A DNA stretch of 64,000 bases from Sphingomonas sp. OK281 (GCF_900115295.1 NZ_FOVZ01000001.1:806001-870000); one strand, 5' to 3'. Numbered from the stretch's first letter, positions 20,402-30,280 are shown. Program-made: numbers and translations. Notes: generated by a model not told the origin, from the letters alone.

Positions 20402-21886
20402 TCACCGATATTCGACCACGGCGTCGCGCCGCAGATCGCGCAGCTTCTGCTGGGCGCGCAGATTGACGCGCTGCTGTTCGAGCTGCCCCTGGATCTGCTC
20501 GGAGTTCGGTACCGAACCGCCAGCCGCCTCGTCGCGACCGCACAGCACCAGCGCGCGAACGCCCTGTTCCGCGGAACCGAACGGCGGGCTCGACTCGCCG
20601 ACCTGGAGCTTCAGCATCACTTCCTGAAGCTGCGGCGGAAGGTCGCGGATCCGGACCGTATCGTTGTCGACCACGTCGGCGCCGATCCCGGCCGCCACCT
20701 TCTCGACGGTACCACAGCCACGCAACTCCTGCGTCGCCTTGGCGAACGCCTGCGCACGCGCGGTCGCCTGTGCCTGGTTGGTGTTCGGCGGGAAGCGCAA
20801 CGTCAGCTGCTTAAGACTGAGTTTCGCATCACGCGGATCGGCGGTCAGCACCTGTCGCTTGTCGGTCAGATACAGGATCGAATAGCCACCCGAGACCTCG
20901 ATAGGTCCAGCCACCTGGCCGACCTGCATCGTCGTTGCGGCTTCGGCCAACTGCGCCGGCAAGGTCGCCGCACGGATCCAGCCGAGATCGCCACCGACCG
21001 CACGCGTCGACGCTTCCGAGAACTGGCGCGCGTAATATTCGAATGGCTGTGCGCCCTTCTGGATTTCCTGCAGGATCTGCTTGGCGTTCGCATAGACCTG
21101 CTGGCTGTTCGCCGGCGTCGCCGCGAGATAGATTTCCTTGAGGTTGAACTCGTCGGTGCCCTTGGCGGCCTGAAGACGGTCGATGATCGACTTCACCTCC
21201 TCGTCACCGACGTTGACGAACGGCTCGACACGGCGACGCAGATAGCGCTGCCAGGCGAGCTCGCCTTCGATCTGGCGCTTGAGCGACCGCTCGGACGACC
21301 CGGACTCGCGCAGGAACGCGCGCATCGCGACCGGCGTGCGGTTGAACCGCTTCGACACCGCGTCGTAGCTCTGCGTCAGCTCGGCAGGGGTGATCGTGAT
21401 GTCGGCGGTCTTCGCTTCCTGGATCTGAAGCGTTTCGTCGATCAGCTGGCGGAGCACCTGCAGCTTGAGCCGCTCGCGATCTTCCGGCGAGAGCTTCGCC
21501 TCGTTCGCCATCGCCACCAGCGAGACGCGCTGGTCGACGTCGGTGCCGGTGATCACCGTATCGTTGACGATCGCGGTCGGCTTGCGAACGTTCGGATCGA
21601 CCTTGCCGAAAATCTGGAGATTGGTCGGGATGTCGAGGCCGGTATTGTCCGGCACGCTCTGATCCTGGACCGTCTGGCCCGAACCGGTCGGCGCCGCCTG
21701 AGCCTGGGCAGCCTGAGCCTGGGCAGGGGCAGCCTGAGCCGGGGCTGGCCTGCCCTGTGCACGCTTGGGGGGCACGGTCTGCGCGATCGCGCTTGCCGCC
21801 AATGCGGCCAGAACCACCGAACCGATCACACGGCCGCCACGCGCCGCCAGTCGAACATCATGCTTCAAGTGTCGGTATCCCATCAT
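20402..21886 (-). CDS. surA: Periplasmic chaperone / peptidyl-prolyl isomerase SurA
   Basis: SurA escorts outer membrane proteins, including LptD, to the BAM complex. The protein of about 494 residues has a signal peptide (VVLAALAASAIA), an alanine/glutamine/proline-rich linker, a SurA N-terminal helical domain (DTVITGTDVDQRVSLVAMAN), a parvulin domain (about GGDLGWIRAATLPAQ) and a second, weaker parvulin-like region. The start lies in a GTG-ATG-ATG cluster (21889, 21886, 21883) without an obvious ribosome site, so it is uncertain by one or two codons. It is encoded between lptD and pdxA. Confidence 0.9.
   Translation of the reverse strand: MMGYRHLKHDVRLAARGGRVIGSVVLAALAASAIAQTVPPKRAQGRPAPAQAAPAQAQAAQAQAAPTGSGQTVQDQSVPDNTGLDIPTNLQIFGKVDPNVRKPTAIVNDTVITGTDVDQRVSLVAMANEAKLSPEDRERLKLQVLRQLIDETLQIQEAKTADITITPAELTQSYDAVSKRFNRTPVAMRAFLRESGSSERSLKRQIEGELAWQRYLRRRVEPFVNVGDEEVKSIIDRLQAAKGTDEFNLKEIYLAATPANSQQVYANAKQILQEIQKGAQPFEYYARQFSEASTRAVGGDLGWIRAATLPAQLAEAATTMQVGQVAGPIEVSGGYSILYLTDKRQVLTADPRDAKLSLKQLTLRFPPNTNQAQATARAQAFAKATQELRGCGTVEKVAAGIGADVVDNDTVRIRDLPPQLQEVMLKLQVGESSPPFGSAEQGVRALVLCGRDEAAGGSVPNSEQIQGQLEQQRVNLRAQQKLRDLRRDAVVEYR
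21696..21725. repeat. Perfect 15-bp tandem repeat inside surA
   Basis: GCCTGAGCCTGGGCA occurs twice head to tail (21696-21710, 21711-21725), followed by a decayed third unit. It encodes the Ala/Gln-rich linker after the signal peptide. The unit is a multiple of three, so gain or loss keeps the frame; linker length may vary between strains. Confidence 0.8.
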
Positions 21887-21965
21887 CACACGCCGTGCAT
21901 CGTACCGTCATTGCCATGACGGCACATATCCGGCGCGGTTTGCCCCAAAGTAGCTGAACGCGGGC

Positions 21966-24284
21966 TTAGCGGCCGAGGTTGGTGAAGGCCAGCGTCAACA
22001 GGAAGCTGTTGCCCTTACGCGCGTCGCCCGTGTCGTTGTACGTCCGCCGCCACGTTGCGCCGAGACGCAGACAGTCGTCCTCGTACTGCACGCCCAGTCG
22101 GTGACGGATCGGCGTAAAGCCGTCGCTGCGCGACAAGGGATCTTCCGACGCATTGGTCAGATCGACCACGCCCGAGCCGAACGCCGACCAGAACCGCGCG
22201 AACTGTACCCGACCCGCAACGCGGACTTCCTCGCGGTCGCGAAGATCCTCGATCGACGCGTCGATGTTGCGGTTGAGCTTGAGGTAGCCGACCAGCACAT
22301 AGGTCGCGCGCGAGCCGATCGTTGCGTCGACCTCGTTGCGGCGGATTGCGAAGCTGTCCTTGTCGAGGCGATAGCGGTGAATGATCGAGACGAAATCGCG
22401 GAACCGGAGTTCGTTTCGCCCGACGATGTCGGAGAACCGGTCGCTGAGGCCGGTGCCGTCGGGCAGGATCGTCGGCCGCAGATCCAGACGATAGCTTTGG
22501 CCGACATTGGTGGTGAAAGTGATACCCGGCAGGTCGAGCGCCCATTCGCCACCATAGGTGACACGCGACGAATCCTCGAACCGGTCGTAACCGGCAAACC
22601 GGTTCAGCGAAAAGAGATTGGTGTCGTCGAGATCGACGGCGCGCGAATCCTCGTTCGGCAAGGAAAGGTTGGCGACCTTCGGTGCTGCGACGAACTGCAC
22701 GCGCGGCGTAAAGCGCTGCGTACCACCAAGAAATGTGCCGATGAACGGCCATTTTATGTCCACCGCCGCCGCGCCGATGAGGCGCTGGTGAAACCCTTCG
22801 AGCCCGCGATAGCTTATGTTGGTCGTCGCGATCGTGTCGGTGGTATTGTACAGGTCGCCGCGCGCGAACGCCGTGAAGGTGACCTCCTGACCCCAGTTGG
22901 TCAGGCGGCGCAAATCCCATTGCAGGCTGGCGAACGCGCGCTGCGTGTCCTGGCCATCGGTGCGCGTCAGCGCGAGGGTGTTCAACTGGAGCTGGAACCG
23001 ACCACCGACCAGACCATCGTCGAATCGCTTGCGATAATCGATCTCGGGCAATGCGATCGGCTGTTGGCCCTGGCTGTCGTTCACGCGCAGCGTCTGCGCG
23101 TACCAGCCGCTCAACGAGAAATAGCTGCTGTCATCGATCCGCTCCAGGCTCGCCGTGGTACGCAGCCGGTCGTCGCGCGAGATGTCGTAGCGACGCAGGA
23201 ACGTCCGGTCGGTTGTCAGGCGGAGTGATCCGCTCGCGGTCCAGTTCGGCGACAACTGGTACCGCGCCATGCCGTCGATATAGCCGCGGAACGCCATGCT
23301 CGTGTCGGTCGGGTCGGCGGTCGTCAGATCGTCGCTACGGCGACTTTCGGTCGCATAGGCGCGAATCTTGAACGCACCCTTCGAGTTGAGCGCGGAATAA
23401 TCGACCTGCGCCATCGGCAGCACGCTGCTGTAGATGTGCGGCGTGATGATCAGCCCCTGGTTCGGGGCGAGCTTCCAGTAATAGGGGACGCTGACTTCGG
23501 CGCCGTTGACGCGGCTATAGCCCCCGTTCGGCGAGAGCAGGCCACTGTCGCTGCCTCCACCGACCGGGTTCGAGAATTCGGGAAGCGGCAGGCTCGGCAG
23601 GCCGAACAGGTGAAGCCGCGCGCCCTTGTAGAAGATGCGCTTCCGCTCCGGGCGATAGGTGACGCGGACCGCGGTAATCTTCCACGTCGGTTCCTTGGGA
23701 CACCCTGCGGTGTTGGTCACGCTGCACGGCGTGTAGGCGGCGGTCTTGAGGTTGACCGTGCCGTCCGCGTCGCGCATGCCCTGCTTGGCCGCGAGCCTTC
23801 CGCCCTGTTCGAGCACGACGAGCATGTTGTCGACCACGCCGTCCTTCAACGAATCGGTCAGGTTGATCTCGTCGCCGTACGCGATGTCGCCTTCGGGGTT
23901 GGTGACCGCGATGTTGCCGGTCGCGACGACCTTGCCGGTCTTGCGGTTCCAGACGACCTTGTCGGCACGCAGCCGGCTGCCCTGGCGGAACATCCGGACT
24001 TCACCCGTCGCGGTGACGATATCGGTGTTGGTGTTGTATTCCAGCGCGGTGGAGCTGAACTGTACCTGGTCTTCCGCCGGCGTCGCTGTCGATGCGTTGG
24101 CGACCGGCGCTTCGGGCACCGGTGGCGCAACCGGACGGTTCTGGAAATCCTGGGCTGAAGCGGGGGTCGCAGCCGTGGCCAGTCCGGTCGCCAGCGCGAG
24201 CGAAAGGGCGCAACCCGTCAAAAGGTCGATACGCAACACGATCCGAACCAACCCCTTTGGCACTGGGCAGCCGTTTGCCGCCAT
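21966..24284 (-). CDS. lptD: LPS-assembly outer membrane protein LptD
   Basis: LptD with the lipoprotein LptE inserts lipopolysaccharide into the outer leaflet. The 772-residue protein has a signal peptide, an OstA-like beta-jellyroll (DIVTATGEVRMFRQGSRLRADKVVWNRKTG) and a large C-terminal barrel ending in LTLAFTNLGR. Cysteines in YTPCSVTNTAGCP and near the end (DDCLRLG) could form the disulfide that links the domains. The ATG at 24284 has a GGCGGG site; an internal GTG or TTG shortly before the hydrophobic segment is an alternative start. It heads the surA-pdxA-rsmA operon and faces pepA. Confidence 0.92.
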   Translation of the reverse strand: MAANGCPVPKGLVRIVLRIDLLTGCALSLALATGLATAATPASAQDFQNRPVAPPVPEAPVANASTATPAEDQVQFSSTALEYNTNTDIVTATGEVRMFRQGSRLRADKVVWNRKTGKVVATGNIAVTNPEGDIAYGDEINLTDSLKDGVVDNMLVVLEQGGRLAAKQGMRDADGTVNLKTAAYTPCSVTNTAGCPKEPTWKITAVRVTYRPERKRIFYKGARLHLFGLPSLPLPEFSNPVGGGSDSGLLSPNGGYSRVNGAEVSVPYYWKLAPNQGLIITPHIYSSVLPMAQVDYSALNSKGAFKIRAYATESRRSDDLTTADPTDTSMAFRGYIDGMARYQLSPNWTASGSLRLTTDRTFLRRYDISRDDRLRTTASLERIDDSSYFSLSGWYAQTLRVNDSQGQQPIALPEIDYRKRFDDGLVGGRFQLQLNTLALTRTDGQDTQRAFASLQWDLRRLTNWGQEVTFTAFARGDLYNTTDTIATTNISYRGLEGFHQRLIGAAAVDIKWPFIGTFLGGTQRFTPRVQFVAAPKVANLSLPNEDSRAVDLDDTNLFSLNRFAGYDRFEDSSRVTYGGEWALDLPGITFTTNVGQSYRLDLRPTILPDGTGLSDRFSDIVGRNELRFRDFVSIIHRYRLDKDSFAIRRNEVDATIGSRATYVLVGYLKLNRNIDASIEDLRDREEVRVAGRVQFARFWSAFGSGVVDLTNASEDPLSRSDGFTPIRHRLGVQYEDDCLRLGATWRRTYNDTGDARKGNSFLLTLAFTNLGR

Positions 24285-24422
24285 ATCGCCCGCCTATCGC
24301 ACCACCGGCGCTTCGCTGCAATCGCCGTGAGATGACAGGCCGCCACCTTGCTTTGCCAAGCCCGCGGCATCAACTTAGAGCCAAGCCCATCCTACCGTTC
24401 AAAAGCTTCCCGAGGTTTCTTC

Positions 24423-25898
24423 ATGCAGATTGTCTTCGCCCCGACCGTTCCCGCCAACGCCCCGATCCTCGCCGTCCCCGTTGCAAAGGACGGCGTGGCC
24501 AAGATCAAGTGGAGCGCGATCGGCGGTGACGGCGAGGCAGTGGCGACCAGCGCAGCGACTGCGGCACGCTTTGCAGGCGAGGCAGGCTCGGTGGTCGAGC
24601 TGTTCGTGCCGGTCGACGGCGCGGTTCGTCAGGTCCTGCTCGTCGGAGTCGGTGCGGGCGAGACCGCCGATTGGGAGAAGGCCGGCGGTGCGATCACCGC
24701 ACGTCTGCTGACCTCGGGTGCAACCTCGGTCGTTGCCGACCTCTCGGCCGGCGCCACGCCGACTGCCAAGGCAGCTGCGCACTTCGCCGCTGCCGCCGCC
24801 CAGCGCGCATGGCGCTACGACACGTACCGCACCAAGCTCGCCGAGAAGTCGAAGCCGACGCTGACCGAGATAACCATCGCCGGTGCGCCGGACGGCACCG
24901 ATGCCGCCTGGAACGAGGCCGCCGCGGTCACCGAGGGTCTCGACCTGACGCGCTGGCTCGTCACGTCGCCGCCGAACGTCGTCTACCCCGAGAGCTTCGT
25001 CGAGAAGGTGACGAAGGACGTCGAAGGTCTCGGGCTCGAGATCACCGTGCTCGACGAAGCGCAGATGACCGAGCTCGGCATGGGCTCGCTGCTCGGCGTC
25101 AGCCAGGGCTCGCGCCGTGAAGCACGCATCCTCGCGCTCAAGTGGAACGGGGCAGGGGCCGATGCGCCGACGCTGGCGTTCGTCGGCAAGGGCGTGACGT
25201 TCGATTCGGGCGGCATCTCGATCAAGCCCGGCGCTGGCATGGAAGACATGAAGTGGGACATGGGCGGCGCGGGTGCGGTCGCCGGGGCGATGAAGGCGCT
25301 CGCCGGCCGCAAGGCGAAGGCGAACGTCGTCGGCGTCATGGGCCTGGTCGAGAACATGCCCGACGGCGCAGCACTTCGCCCGAGCGACGTCATCACCTCG
25401 ATGTCGGGCCAGACGATCGAAGTGCTGAACACCGACGCCGAGGGTCGCCTCGTGCTGTGCGATTGCGTGACCTGGGTGCAGCAGGCGCACAAGCCGACCA
25501 CGATCGTCGATCTCGCGACGCTCACGGGGGCGATGATCGTCGCGCTCGGCACCGAGAATGGCGGCATTTTCGCCAATGACGACGCGCTCGCCGACCAGCT
25601 GATCGCGGCGGGCAAGACCACCGGCGACACGCTCTGGCGTTTCCCGCTGTCGCCCGCCTACGACAAGCTGATCGACTCGCCGATCGCCGACATGAAGAAC
25701 GTCGGCCCCCGCGGCGCCGGCTCGATCACCGCCGCACAGTTCATCAAGCGCTTCGTCGACGAAGGCGTGAAGTGGGCGCATCTCGACATCGCCGGCATGG
25801 TCTGGTCGGACAAGCCGGGGACGAACCACGACAAGGGCGCAACCGGCTACGGCGTGCGCCTGCTCGACCAGTTCGTCGCCGATAATTTCGAGGGGTAA
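24423..25898 (+). CDS. pepA: Leucyl aminopeptidase (cytosol aminopeptidase, M17)
   Basis: PepA removes N-terminal residues from peptides as a hexameric dimetal enzyme. The 491-residue protein contains the metal-site segment GKGVTFDSGGISIKP, the MKWDMGGA region and the M17 signature NTDAEGRLVLCD. The ATG at 24423 has GAGG seven bases upstream. holC follows downstream after a family B repeat; pepA-holC is a long-conserved pair. Confidence 0.95.
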   Translation: MQIVFAPTVPANAPILAVPVAKDGVAKIKWSAIGGDGEAVATSAATAARFAGEAGSVVELFVPVDGAVRQVLLVGVGAGETADWEKAGGAITARLLTSGATSVVADLSAGATPTAKAAAHFAAAAAQRAWRYDTYRTKLAEKSKPTLTEITIAGAPDGTDAAWNEAAAVTEGLDLTRWLVTSPPNVVYPESFVEKVTKDVEGLGLEITVLDEAQMTELGMGSLLGVSQGSRREARILALKWNGAGADAPTLAFVGKGVTFDSGGISIKPGAGMEDMKWDMGGAGAVAGAMKALAGRKAKANVVGVMGLVENMPDGAALRPSDVITSMSGQTIEVLNTDAEGRLVLCDCVTWVQQAHKPTTIVDLATLTGAMIVALGTENGGIFANDDALADQLIAAGKTTGDTLWRFPLSPAYDKLIDSPIADMKNVGPRGAGSITAAQFIKRFVDEGVKWAHLDIAGMVWSDKPGTNHDKGATGYGVRLLDQFVADNFEG

Positions 25899-25914
25899 GC
25901 TCCGAGAGTAGACC

Positions 25915-25991
25915 GTTCCCCCGCGGACGCGGGGGCCCAGCTAAGTACCGACACCGATCGTGACCCTGGACCCCCGCCTTCGCGGGGGAAC
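25915..25991. repeat. Family B palindromic element, copy B3
   Basis: Arms 25915-25940 and 25966-25991 are inverted copies matching at 23 of 26 positions, with the edge GTTCCCCCGCG and inner CCAG. It fills the pepA-holC gap. Confidence 0.75.
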
Positions 25992-26005
25992 AGCGGGGAG
26001 TAAGT

Positions 26006-26452
26006 ATGCAGGTCGATTTCTACCACCTAACTAGCCCCCTCGACCGCGTCCTCCCACGCATCGCCGAGCGTGTCGTCCAAACCGGCGGCCGCCTCCTGAT
26101 CGTTGCCGAACCCGAAGAACAACGCGTCGCGCTCGACCGCCTGCTCTGGTCCTATGCTCCCGAGAGCTTCCTCCCCCACGCCCAGGCCGGCAGCACCGAC
26201 GATACCGCTCAACCCATTCTAATTACTCAAGATATCCAGGAAGCCGCTCCCGCAAACGCCGCCCGCAATGTCGCGGTGGTAGACGGACGTTGGCGTGACC
26301 TTATCCTAACCTTTGACCGAGCCTTCCACATCTTCGACGACGAAGCCATCCGCGAAGCTCGCCTCGCCTGGAAGGCACTGGCAGACCGCGACGGCATCGA
26401 ACGCCGCTACTGGAAACAGAACGACTCCGGCCGCTGGGAACAGGCCGCATAG
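26006..26452 (+). CDS. holC: DNA polymerase III subunit chi
   Basis: Chi links the clamp loader to single-strand binding protein at the replication fork. The 148-residue protein matches the family from the start (MQVDFYHLTSPLDRVLP), with LWSYAPESFLPH and the F-D-R-A-F-H-I-F-D segment before a helix ending YWKQNDSGRWEQA. GGGAG lies upstream of the ATG. The position after pepA agrees with the identification. holB (delta prime) is elsewhere in this window. Confidence 0.92.
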   Translation: MQVDFYHLTSPLDRVLPRIAERVVQTGGRLLIVAEPEEQRVALDRLLWSYAPESFLPHAQAGSTDDTAQPILITQDIQEAAPANAARNVAVVDGRWRDLILTFDRAFHIFDDEAIREARLAWKALADRDGIERRYWKQNDSGRWEQAA

Positions 26453-26524
26453 GTTGCTTTAACCGCGCCCCCCGCCTAAGCGCGGCGCATCCGATTACCG
26501 TCAACACAGGAGCCCGTGACCATC

Positions 26525-26947
26525 ATGGCCGCGAACCGTACCTTTTCGATCATCAAGCCCGACGCAACCCGCCGCAACCTGACCGGTGCGGTCACCAAGA
26601 TGCTCGAGGAAGCCGGCCTGCGCGTCGTCGCTTCGAAGCGCATCCAGATGACCCGCGAGCAGGCCGAAGGCTTCTACGCGGTCCACAAGGAGCGTCCGTT
26701 CTTCGGCGAACTCGTCTCGTTCATGATTTCGGGCCCTGTCGTCGTCCAGGTTCTCGAAGGCGAGAACGCGATGCAGCGCAACCGCGACATCATGGGCGCC
26801 ACCAACCCCGCCAACGCAGAGCCAGGCACGATCCGCAAGGAACTCGCCGAGTCGATCGAAGCCAACTCGGTCCACGGTTCGGATTCGGACGAGAACGCCG
26901 AGATCGAGATCGCCTATTTCTTCAAGCCCGAAGAAATCATCGGCTGA
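26525..26947 (+). CDS. ndk: Nucleoside diphosphate kinase
   Basis: Ndk equalises nucleoside triphosphate pools through a phosphohistidine intermediate. From the ATG at 26525 it has 140 residues, the usual family length; the motif NSVHGSDS holds the active-site His117. A GTG nine bases upstream is closer to the AGGAG site and could add three residues. The stop overlaps the next start (TGATG). Confidence 0.95.
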   Translation: MAANRTFSIIKPDATRRNLTGAVTKMLEEAGLRVVASKRIQMTREQAEGFYAVHKERPFFGELVSFMISGPVVVQVLEGENAMQRNRDIMGATNPANAEPGTIRKELAESIEANSVHGSDSDENAEIEIAYFFKPEEIIG

Positions 26948-27465
26948 TGACCTGGCGGTTGCGACGGGCTGAGCCGGGCGATGCGCCCGCGCTATCGCTC
27001 GTCGCATCCGCCACGTTCCTCGATACCTATGCGACCGTGCTGACGGGGGCGGACATCGTCGCCCACTGCACGACGAAGAACAGCATCGCCACGTTCGAGA
27101 CGTGGCTGTCCGATCCCGCGACGATCGTGACGCTGGCCGAGTACGAGCCCGGTCACGCGCCGATCGGGTACACGGTACTGACCGCGCCGGATTTCCCGAT
27201 CGAACCCGGCCCCGCGGACATCGAACTCCGCCGCATCTATCTCATGAAGCAGGCCCAAGGCTCAGGCCTGGGCGCCGTGCTGATGGCCCGCGCCTTGGAA
27301 GATGCCGCTTCGGCAGGCCGATCCCGAGTCCTGCTAGGCGTATGGGACCAGAACACCCGCGCCCGAGCCTTCTACGAACGGCAGGGATTCGAGGTGATCG
27401 GCGCCCGCCAGTTCACGGTCGGCACCACCCTCCACGACGACCCGGTCTACGCACGAGTGGTCTGA
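26947..27465 (+). CDS. GNAT-family N-acetyltransferase
   Basis: The 172-residue protein has the GNAT core: a beta strand and the acetyl-CoA pyrophosphate loop in LMKQAQGSGLGAVLMARAL, then VWDQNTRARAFYERQGF, the usual fourth motif. The substrate could be a protein N-terminus, an amino acid or a small molecule; nothing in the sequence decides this. It overlaps the ndk stop by one base, so it is probably translated with ndk. Confidence 0.85.
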   Translation: MTWRLRRAEPGDAPALSLVASATFLDTYATVLTGADIVAHCTTKNSIATFETWLSDPATIVTLAEYEPGHAPIGYTVLTAPDFPIEPGPADIELRRIYLMKQAQGSGLGAVLMARALEDAASAGRSRVLLGVWDQNTRARAFYERQGFEVIGARQFTVGTTLHDDPVYARVV

Positions 27466-27488
27466 GAGAGCCGTAGCTCCCGACTTCT

Positions 27489-27543
27489 TGTTCTCCCGCG
27501 AAGGCGGGAGCCCAGTCTGGACCCCCGCCTTCGCGGGGGAACA
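27489..27543. repeat. Family B palindromic element, copy B4 (arms abutting)
   Basis: Arms 27489-27515 and 27517-27543 are inverted copies matching at 24 of 27 positions with a single base between them. It lies between the convergent GNAT and membrane-protein genes and could fold into a long hairpin in either transcript, a possible bidirectional terminator. Confidence 0.8.
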
Positions 27544-27571
27544 AACTATACTTAATTTCAGGAAGCGTAGC

Positions 27572-28177
27572 TTACGCTGCCGGCTTCTCTTTCGCCCAGA
27601 TAGCATCGAGCTTCGCCTGATCCCCACCAAGCTGGCGAACTCGCAGTCCCTCAAGCTTGAACGAGCGACCCAGTATCCTCCGACCATGCGTCTTCCAGAT
27701 CACATCGTAGATCCCGCTCGCCGACCGCGTCGTATCCCCATCGAAATACTGCACGCTGACCAGCACCGGCAACCGCCCCGCACGATCGTCCGACCCACCA
27801 TCGGTAAGCTTCAACATCGCATCCGAAACCCATGACCCGTCGATGATCGGTTCAGCCGGCGGCCGCTGCGGCAATACGCCCAGCGCACGCGGGAAAGTGA
27901 TCGTCACGTCCTGGAGATCATGCCGCGCGTCCTTCAACAACAGCGTACTGCCGCCATCCTGCACAATCGCCGACAGATCGATCTTCGTCCGCTCGCGCGC
28001 CGCACTCGACTGCGCCGCCATCTTGTCGGCCTCGTTCGCGCGGTGATCCGACCAGTTGGTCCACAGCGTCAGCGCGGCGATGAGTACGCCAGCCACCGCC
28101 ACGACCTCGGCCAGCGTCACCCAACGCCGCCGCGTCGCCGCAGCCTCGCGCCGTTCGGTCGGAGTCTCGGTGCTCAT
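27572..28177 (-). CDS. Membrane-anchored protein of unknown function
   Basis: From the ATG at 28177 the protein has 201 residues. An arginine-rich N-terminus (ERREAAATRRRW) precedes one membrane helix at about 20-41, so the bulk should lie in the periplasm. The rest is predicted mostly beta, with segments such as DVTITFPRALG, LVSVQYFDGDTTRS and YDVIWKTHGRRIL. I do not recognise the family. The start overlaps the mmcQ stop (ATGA), placing it at the end of a purM-purN-mmcQ transcription unit. Confidence 0.75.
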   Translation of the reverse strand: MSTETPTERREAAATRRRWVTLAEVVAVAGVLIAALTLWTNWSDHRANEADKMAAQSSAARERTKIDLSAIVQDGGSTLLLKDARHDLQDVTITFPRALGVLPQRPPAEPIIDGSWVSDAMLKLTDGGSDDRAGRLPVLVSVQYFDGDTTRSASGIYDVIWKTHGRRILGRSFKLEGLRVRQLGGDQAKLDAIWAKEKPAA

Positions 28178-28539
28178 CGCCCGCCAGCCTCCAGCAAACG
28201 GGCAGGGGCCGCCAGTTCCCAACTCCGCGCGATCCTGTCCTCGACCAGCGCCCAGTCGGGATCGCCAGCAACATTCATCCCGACCCAGCCGGTCGCGCCG
28301 AGATAGGCCGGCCGCGAATACACTGACGGGTTCGCCTCGATCAGCGTCATCTGTTCGTCGGTGCCGCTGGTCTTCACGCACACCATGGTCAGTCCATCGC
28401 CGTGATGATCCGCCCGGAACTGCGCGAACTGCCTGTCGGCCACGAAGAAAGTCGGCTGGCCGTGTGAAACCTTCTCCTCGGTCTCGGGCAAGGCAAGCGC
28501 CGCCGCACGAACGCGGTCGAGGGGGGACAGATCGGTCAT
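28174..28539 (-). CDS. MmcQ/YjbR family protein
   Basis: The 121-residue protein matches the YjbR fold: LPETEEKVSHGQPTFFV, a central FRADHHGDGLTMVCVKT stretch, and YLGATGWVGMNV. Family members have a CyaY-like or DNA-binding-like fold and no settled biochemical role. It is coupled to purN upstream (ATGA) and to the membrane protein downstream (ATGA), so all three are probably translated in sequence. Confidence 0.85.
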   Translation of the reverse strand: MTDLSPLDRVRAAALALPETEEKVSHGQPTFFVADRQFAQFRADHHGDGLTMVCVKTSGTDEQMTLIEANPSVYSRPAYLGATGWVGMNVAGDPDWALVEDRIARSWELAAPARLLEAGGR

Positions 28540-29108
28540 CGCGTCACGAACTCCGCCAAGGTTTTCGGGTACAAAGCATGTTCCGCCGCCAGCACGCGAT
28601 CCGCAAGCGCGTCCTCATCGTCGCCGGGAAGGATCGGCACCTCGGCCTGACCCAGCACCACGCCGCCATCGAGTTCCTCGGTCACGACATGCACCGAGCA
28701 TCCGCCGACCGCATCGCCTGCCGCGATCGCCCGCGCGTGCGTGTCGAGCCCCTTGTACTTGGGCAGCAGCGACGGATGGATATTGACGATCCGATCCCGC
28801 CACGCGGCGACGAACCCGTCCGACAGCAACCGCATGTACCCGGCGAGCGCAACGACCTCGACACCAGCCTCGCGCAACGCCGCATCGATCGCCGCCTCAT
28901 AGGCCGGCTTCCCCAGACCCTTCGGCGAGAGCGCGAACGTCGCCACCCCCTCCGACCGAGCCCATTCGAGCCCCGCCGCGTCCGGCTTGTCCGAAGCCAC
29001 CAGTGCAATCTCGTACGGACAGTCCGCCGCGCGCGACGCGCCAACCAGCGCCATCATGTTCGATCCGCGCCCGGAGATCAGCACGCCGACACGCGTCTTG
29101 TCAGCCAT
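28536..29108 (-). CDS. purN: Phosphoribosylglycinamide formyltransferase
   Basis: PurN transfers a formyl group from 10-formyltetrahydrofolate to GAR in purine synthesis. The ATG at 29108 gives 190 residues, with [15 protein letters not shown] at the start, the catalytic [12 protein letters not shown] and a [10 protein letters not shown] segment. It overlaps the end of purM by eight bases; purM-purN is a standard pair. An upstream in-frame start at 29171 would add arginine-rich residues antisense-like in composition and is rejected. Confidence 0.95.
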   Translation of the reverse strand: MADKTRVGVLISGRGSNMMALVGASRAADCPYEIALVASDKPDAAGLEWARSEGVATFALSPKGLGKPAYEAAIDAALREAGVEVVALAGYMRLLSDGFVAAWRDRIVNIHPSLLPKYKGLDTHARAIAAGDAVGGCSVHVVTEELDGGVVLGQAEVPILPGDDEDALADRVLAAEHALYPKTLAEFVTR

Positions 29109-30216
29109 GCGTCGCGGTCCAGTCCTCGCGCGCGCTCCACGTGCCGGCCGACCCGCGGACCGTGCAGCCATGTGAGCCGGTCTCGATCCGCCCGATCGTG
29201 AACACCGTCTCGTCCGCCGTCTCCAGCGCCGCGGTCACCGCCTCGGCCTCGTTGGCACTCACGATCACGACCATGCCGATCCCGCAGTTGAACGTCCGCG
29301 CCATCTCCTCCGGCTCGATCGCGCCTTGCGCCTGCAGGAACGCCATAAGCCGCGACTGTTCCCACGCATCCGCATCGACCACCGCATGCACGCCGTCGGG
29401 CAGCACGCGAGGGATGTTCTCGAGCAGGCCACCGCCGGTGATGTGCGCCAGTCCCTTGATCCGCCGCTCGCGCAGCAACGGCAGCAGGCTGGCGACGTAG
29501 ATGCGAGTCGGCGCCATCAGATGATCGATCAGCAATCGGTCCTGGTCGAACAACGCAGGCCGATCGAGCTTCCACCCGCGATCGGCGGCAAGGCGCCGAA
29601 CCAGCGAGAACCCGTTCGAATGCACCCCCGACGACGCGAGCCCGAGCATCACGTCGCCCGCCGCGATCTCCCGCCCGGTCAGCACGTTTGTCCGCTCGAC
29701 CGCGCCCACGCAAAAGCCCGCGAGGTCGTAGTCGCCGTCTGCATACATGCCCGGCATCTCGGCGGTCTCGCCACCGATCAGCGCGCAGCCGGCGGTCTTG
29801 CAGCCTTCCGCAATCGAGGCGACGACGCGCTCGGCGACCGCGGCGTCGAGCTTCCCGCTCGCATAATAATCCAAGAAAAACAGCGGCTCGGCGCCCTGGA
29901 CGATCAGGTCGTTGACGCACATCGCGACGAGGTCGACGCCGACACCCTCATGCCGATCCCACTCGATCGCCAGCTTCAGCTTGGTGCCGACGCCGTCGTT
30001 CGCCGCGACCAGCAACGGATCGACGAACCCCGCTGCCTTGAGGTCGAACATCCCGCCGAACCCGCCGAGATCGGCATCCGCCCCCGGCCTGCGGGTCGAG
30101 CGCGCGAGCGGGGCGATCGCCCGCACCAGCGCATTGCCCGCGGCGATCGAAACACCCGCCTGAGCGTAGGTGTAAGGGCCCGAAGCGGGAGTGGCGGAGT
30201 CTGGCGTATCGGTCAT
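29101..30216 (-). CDS. purM: Phosphoribosylformylglycinamidine cyclo-ligase
   Basis: PurM closes the imidazole ring of AIR from FGAM with ATP. The ATG at 30216 gives 371 residues. Conserved segments are [31 protein letters not shown] and [16 protein letters not shown]. It is divergent from the DUF2066 gene, with 64 bases between starts, and overlaps purN at its 3' end. Confidence 0.96.
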   Translation of the reverse strand: MTDTPDSATPASGPYTYAQAGVSIAAGNALVRAIAPLARSTRRPGADADLGGFGGMFDLKAAGFVDPLLVAANDGVGTKLKLAIEWDRHEGVGVDLVAMCVNDLIVQGAEPLFFLDYYASGKLDAAVAERVVASIAEGCKTAGCALIGGETAEMPGMYADGDYDLAGFCVGAVERTNVLTGREIAAGDVMLGLASSGVHSNGFSLVRRLAADRGWKLDRPALFDQDRLLIDHLMAPTRIYVASLLPLLRERRIKGLAHITGGGLLENIPRVLPDGVHAVVDADAWEQSRLMAFLQAQGAIEPEEMARTFNCGIGMVVIVSANEAEAVTAALETADETVFTIGRIETGSHGCTVRGSAGTWSAREDWTATHG

Positions 30217-30280
30217 GATCGGTGCTGCTAGCCACATCGCGCTTGGATTTCCACGTCTGCTTCGCCAAAAGGCCCGCTTG

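Noticed and set aside
20393..21919. A 508-codon open frame on the plus strand
   Set aside because: Antisense to surA, which has clear family motifs; composition is typical of shadow frames.
24399..25829. A 476-codon open frame on the minus strand
   Set aside because: Antisense to pepA; no recognisable motif.
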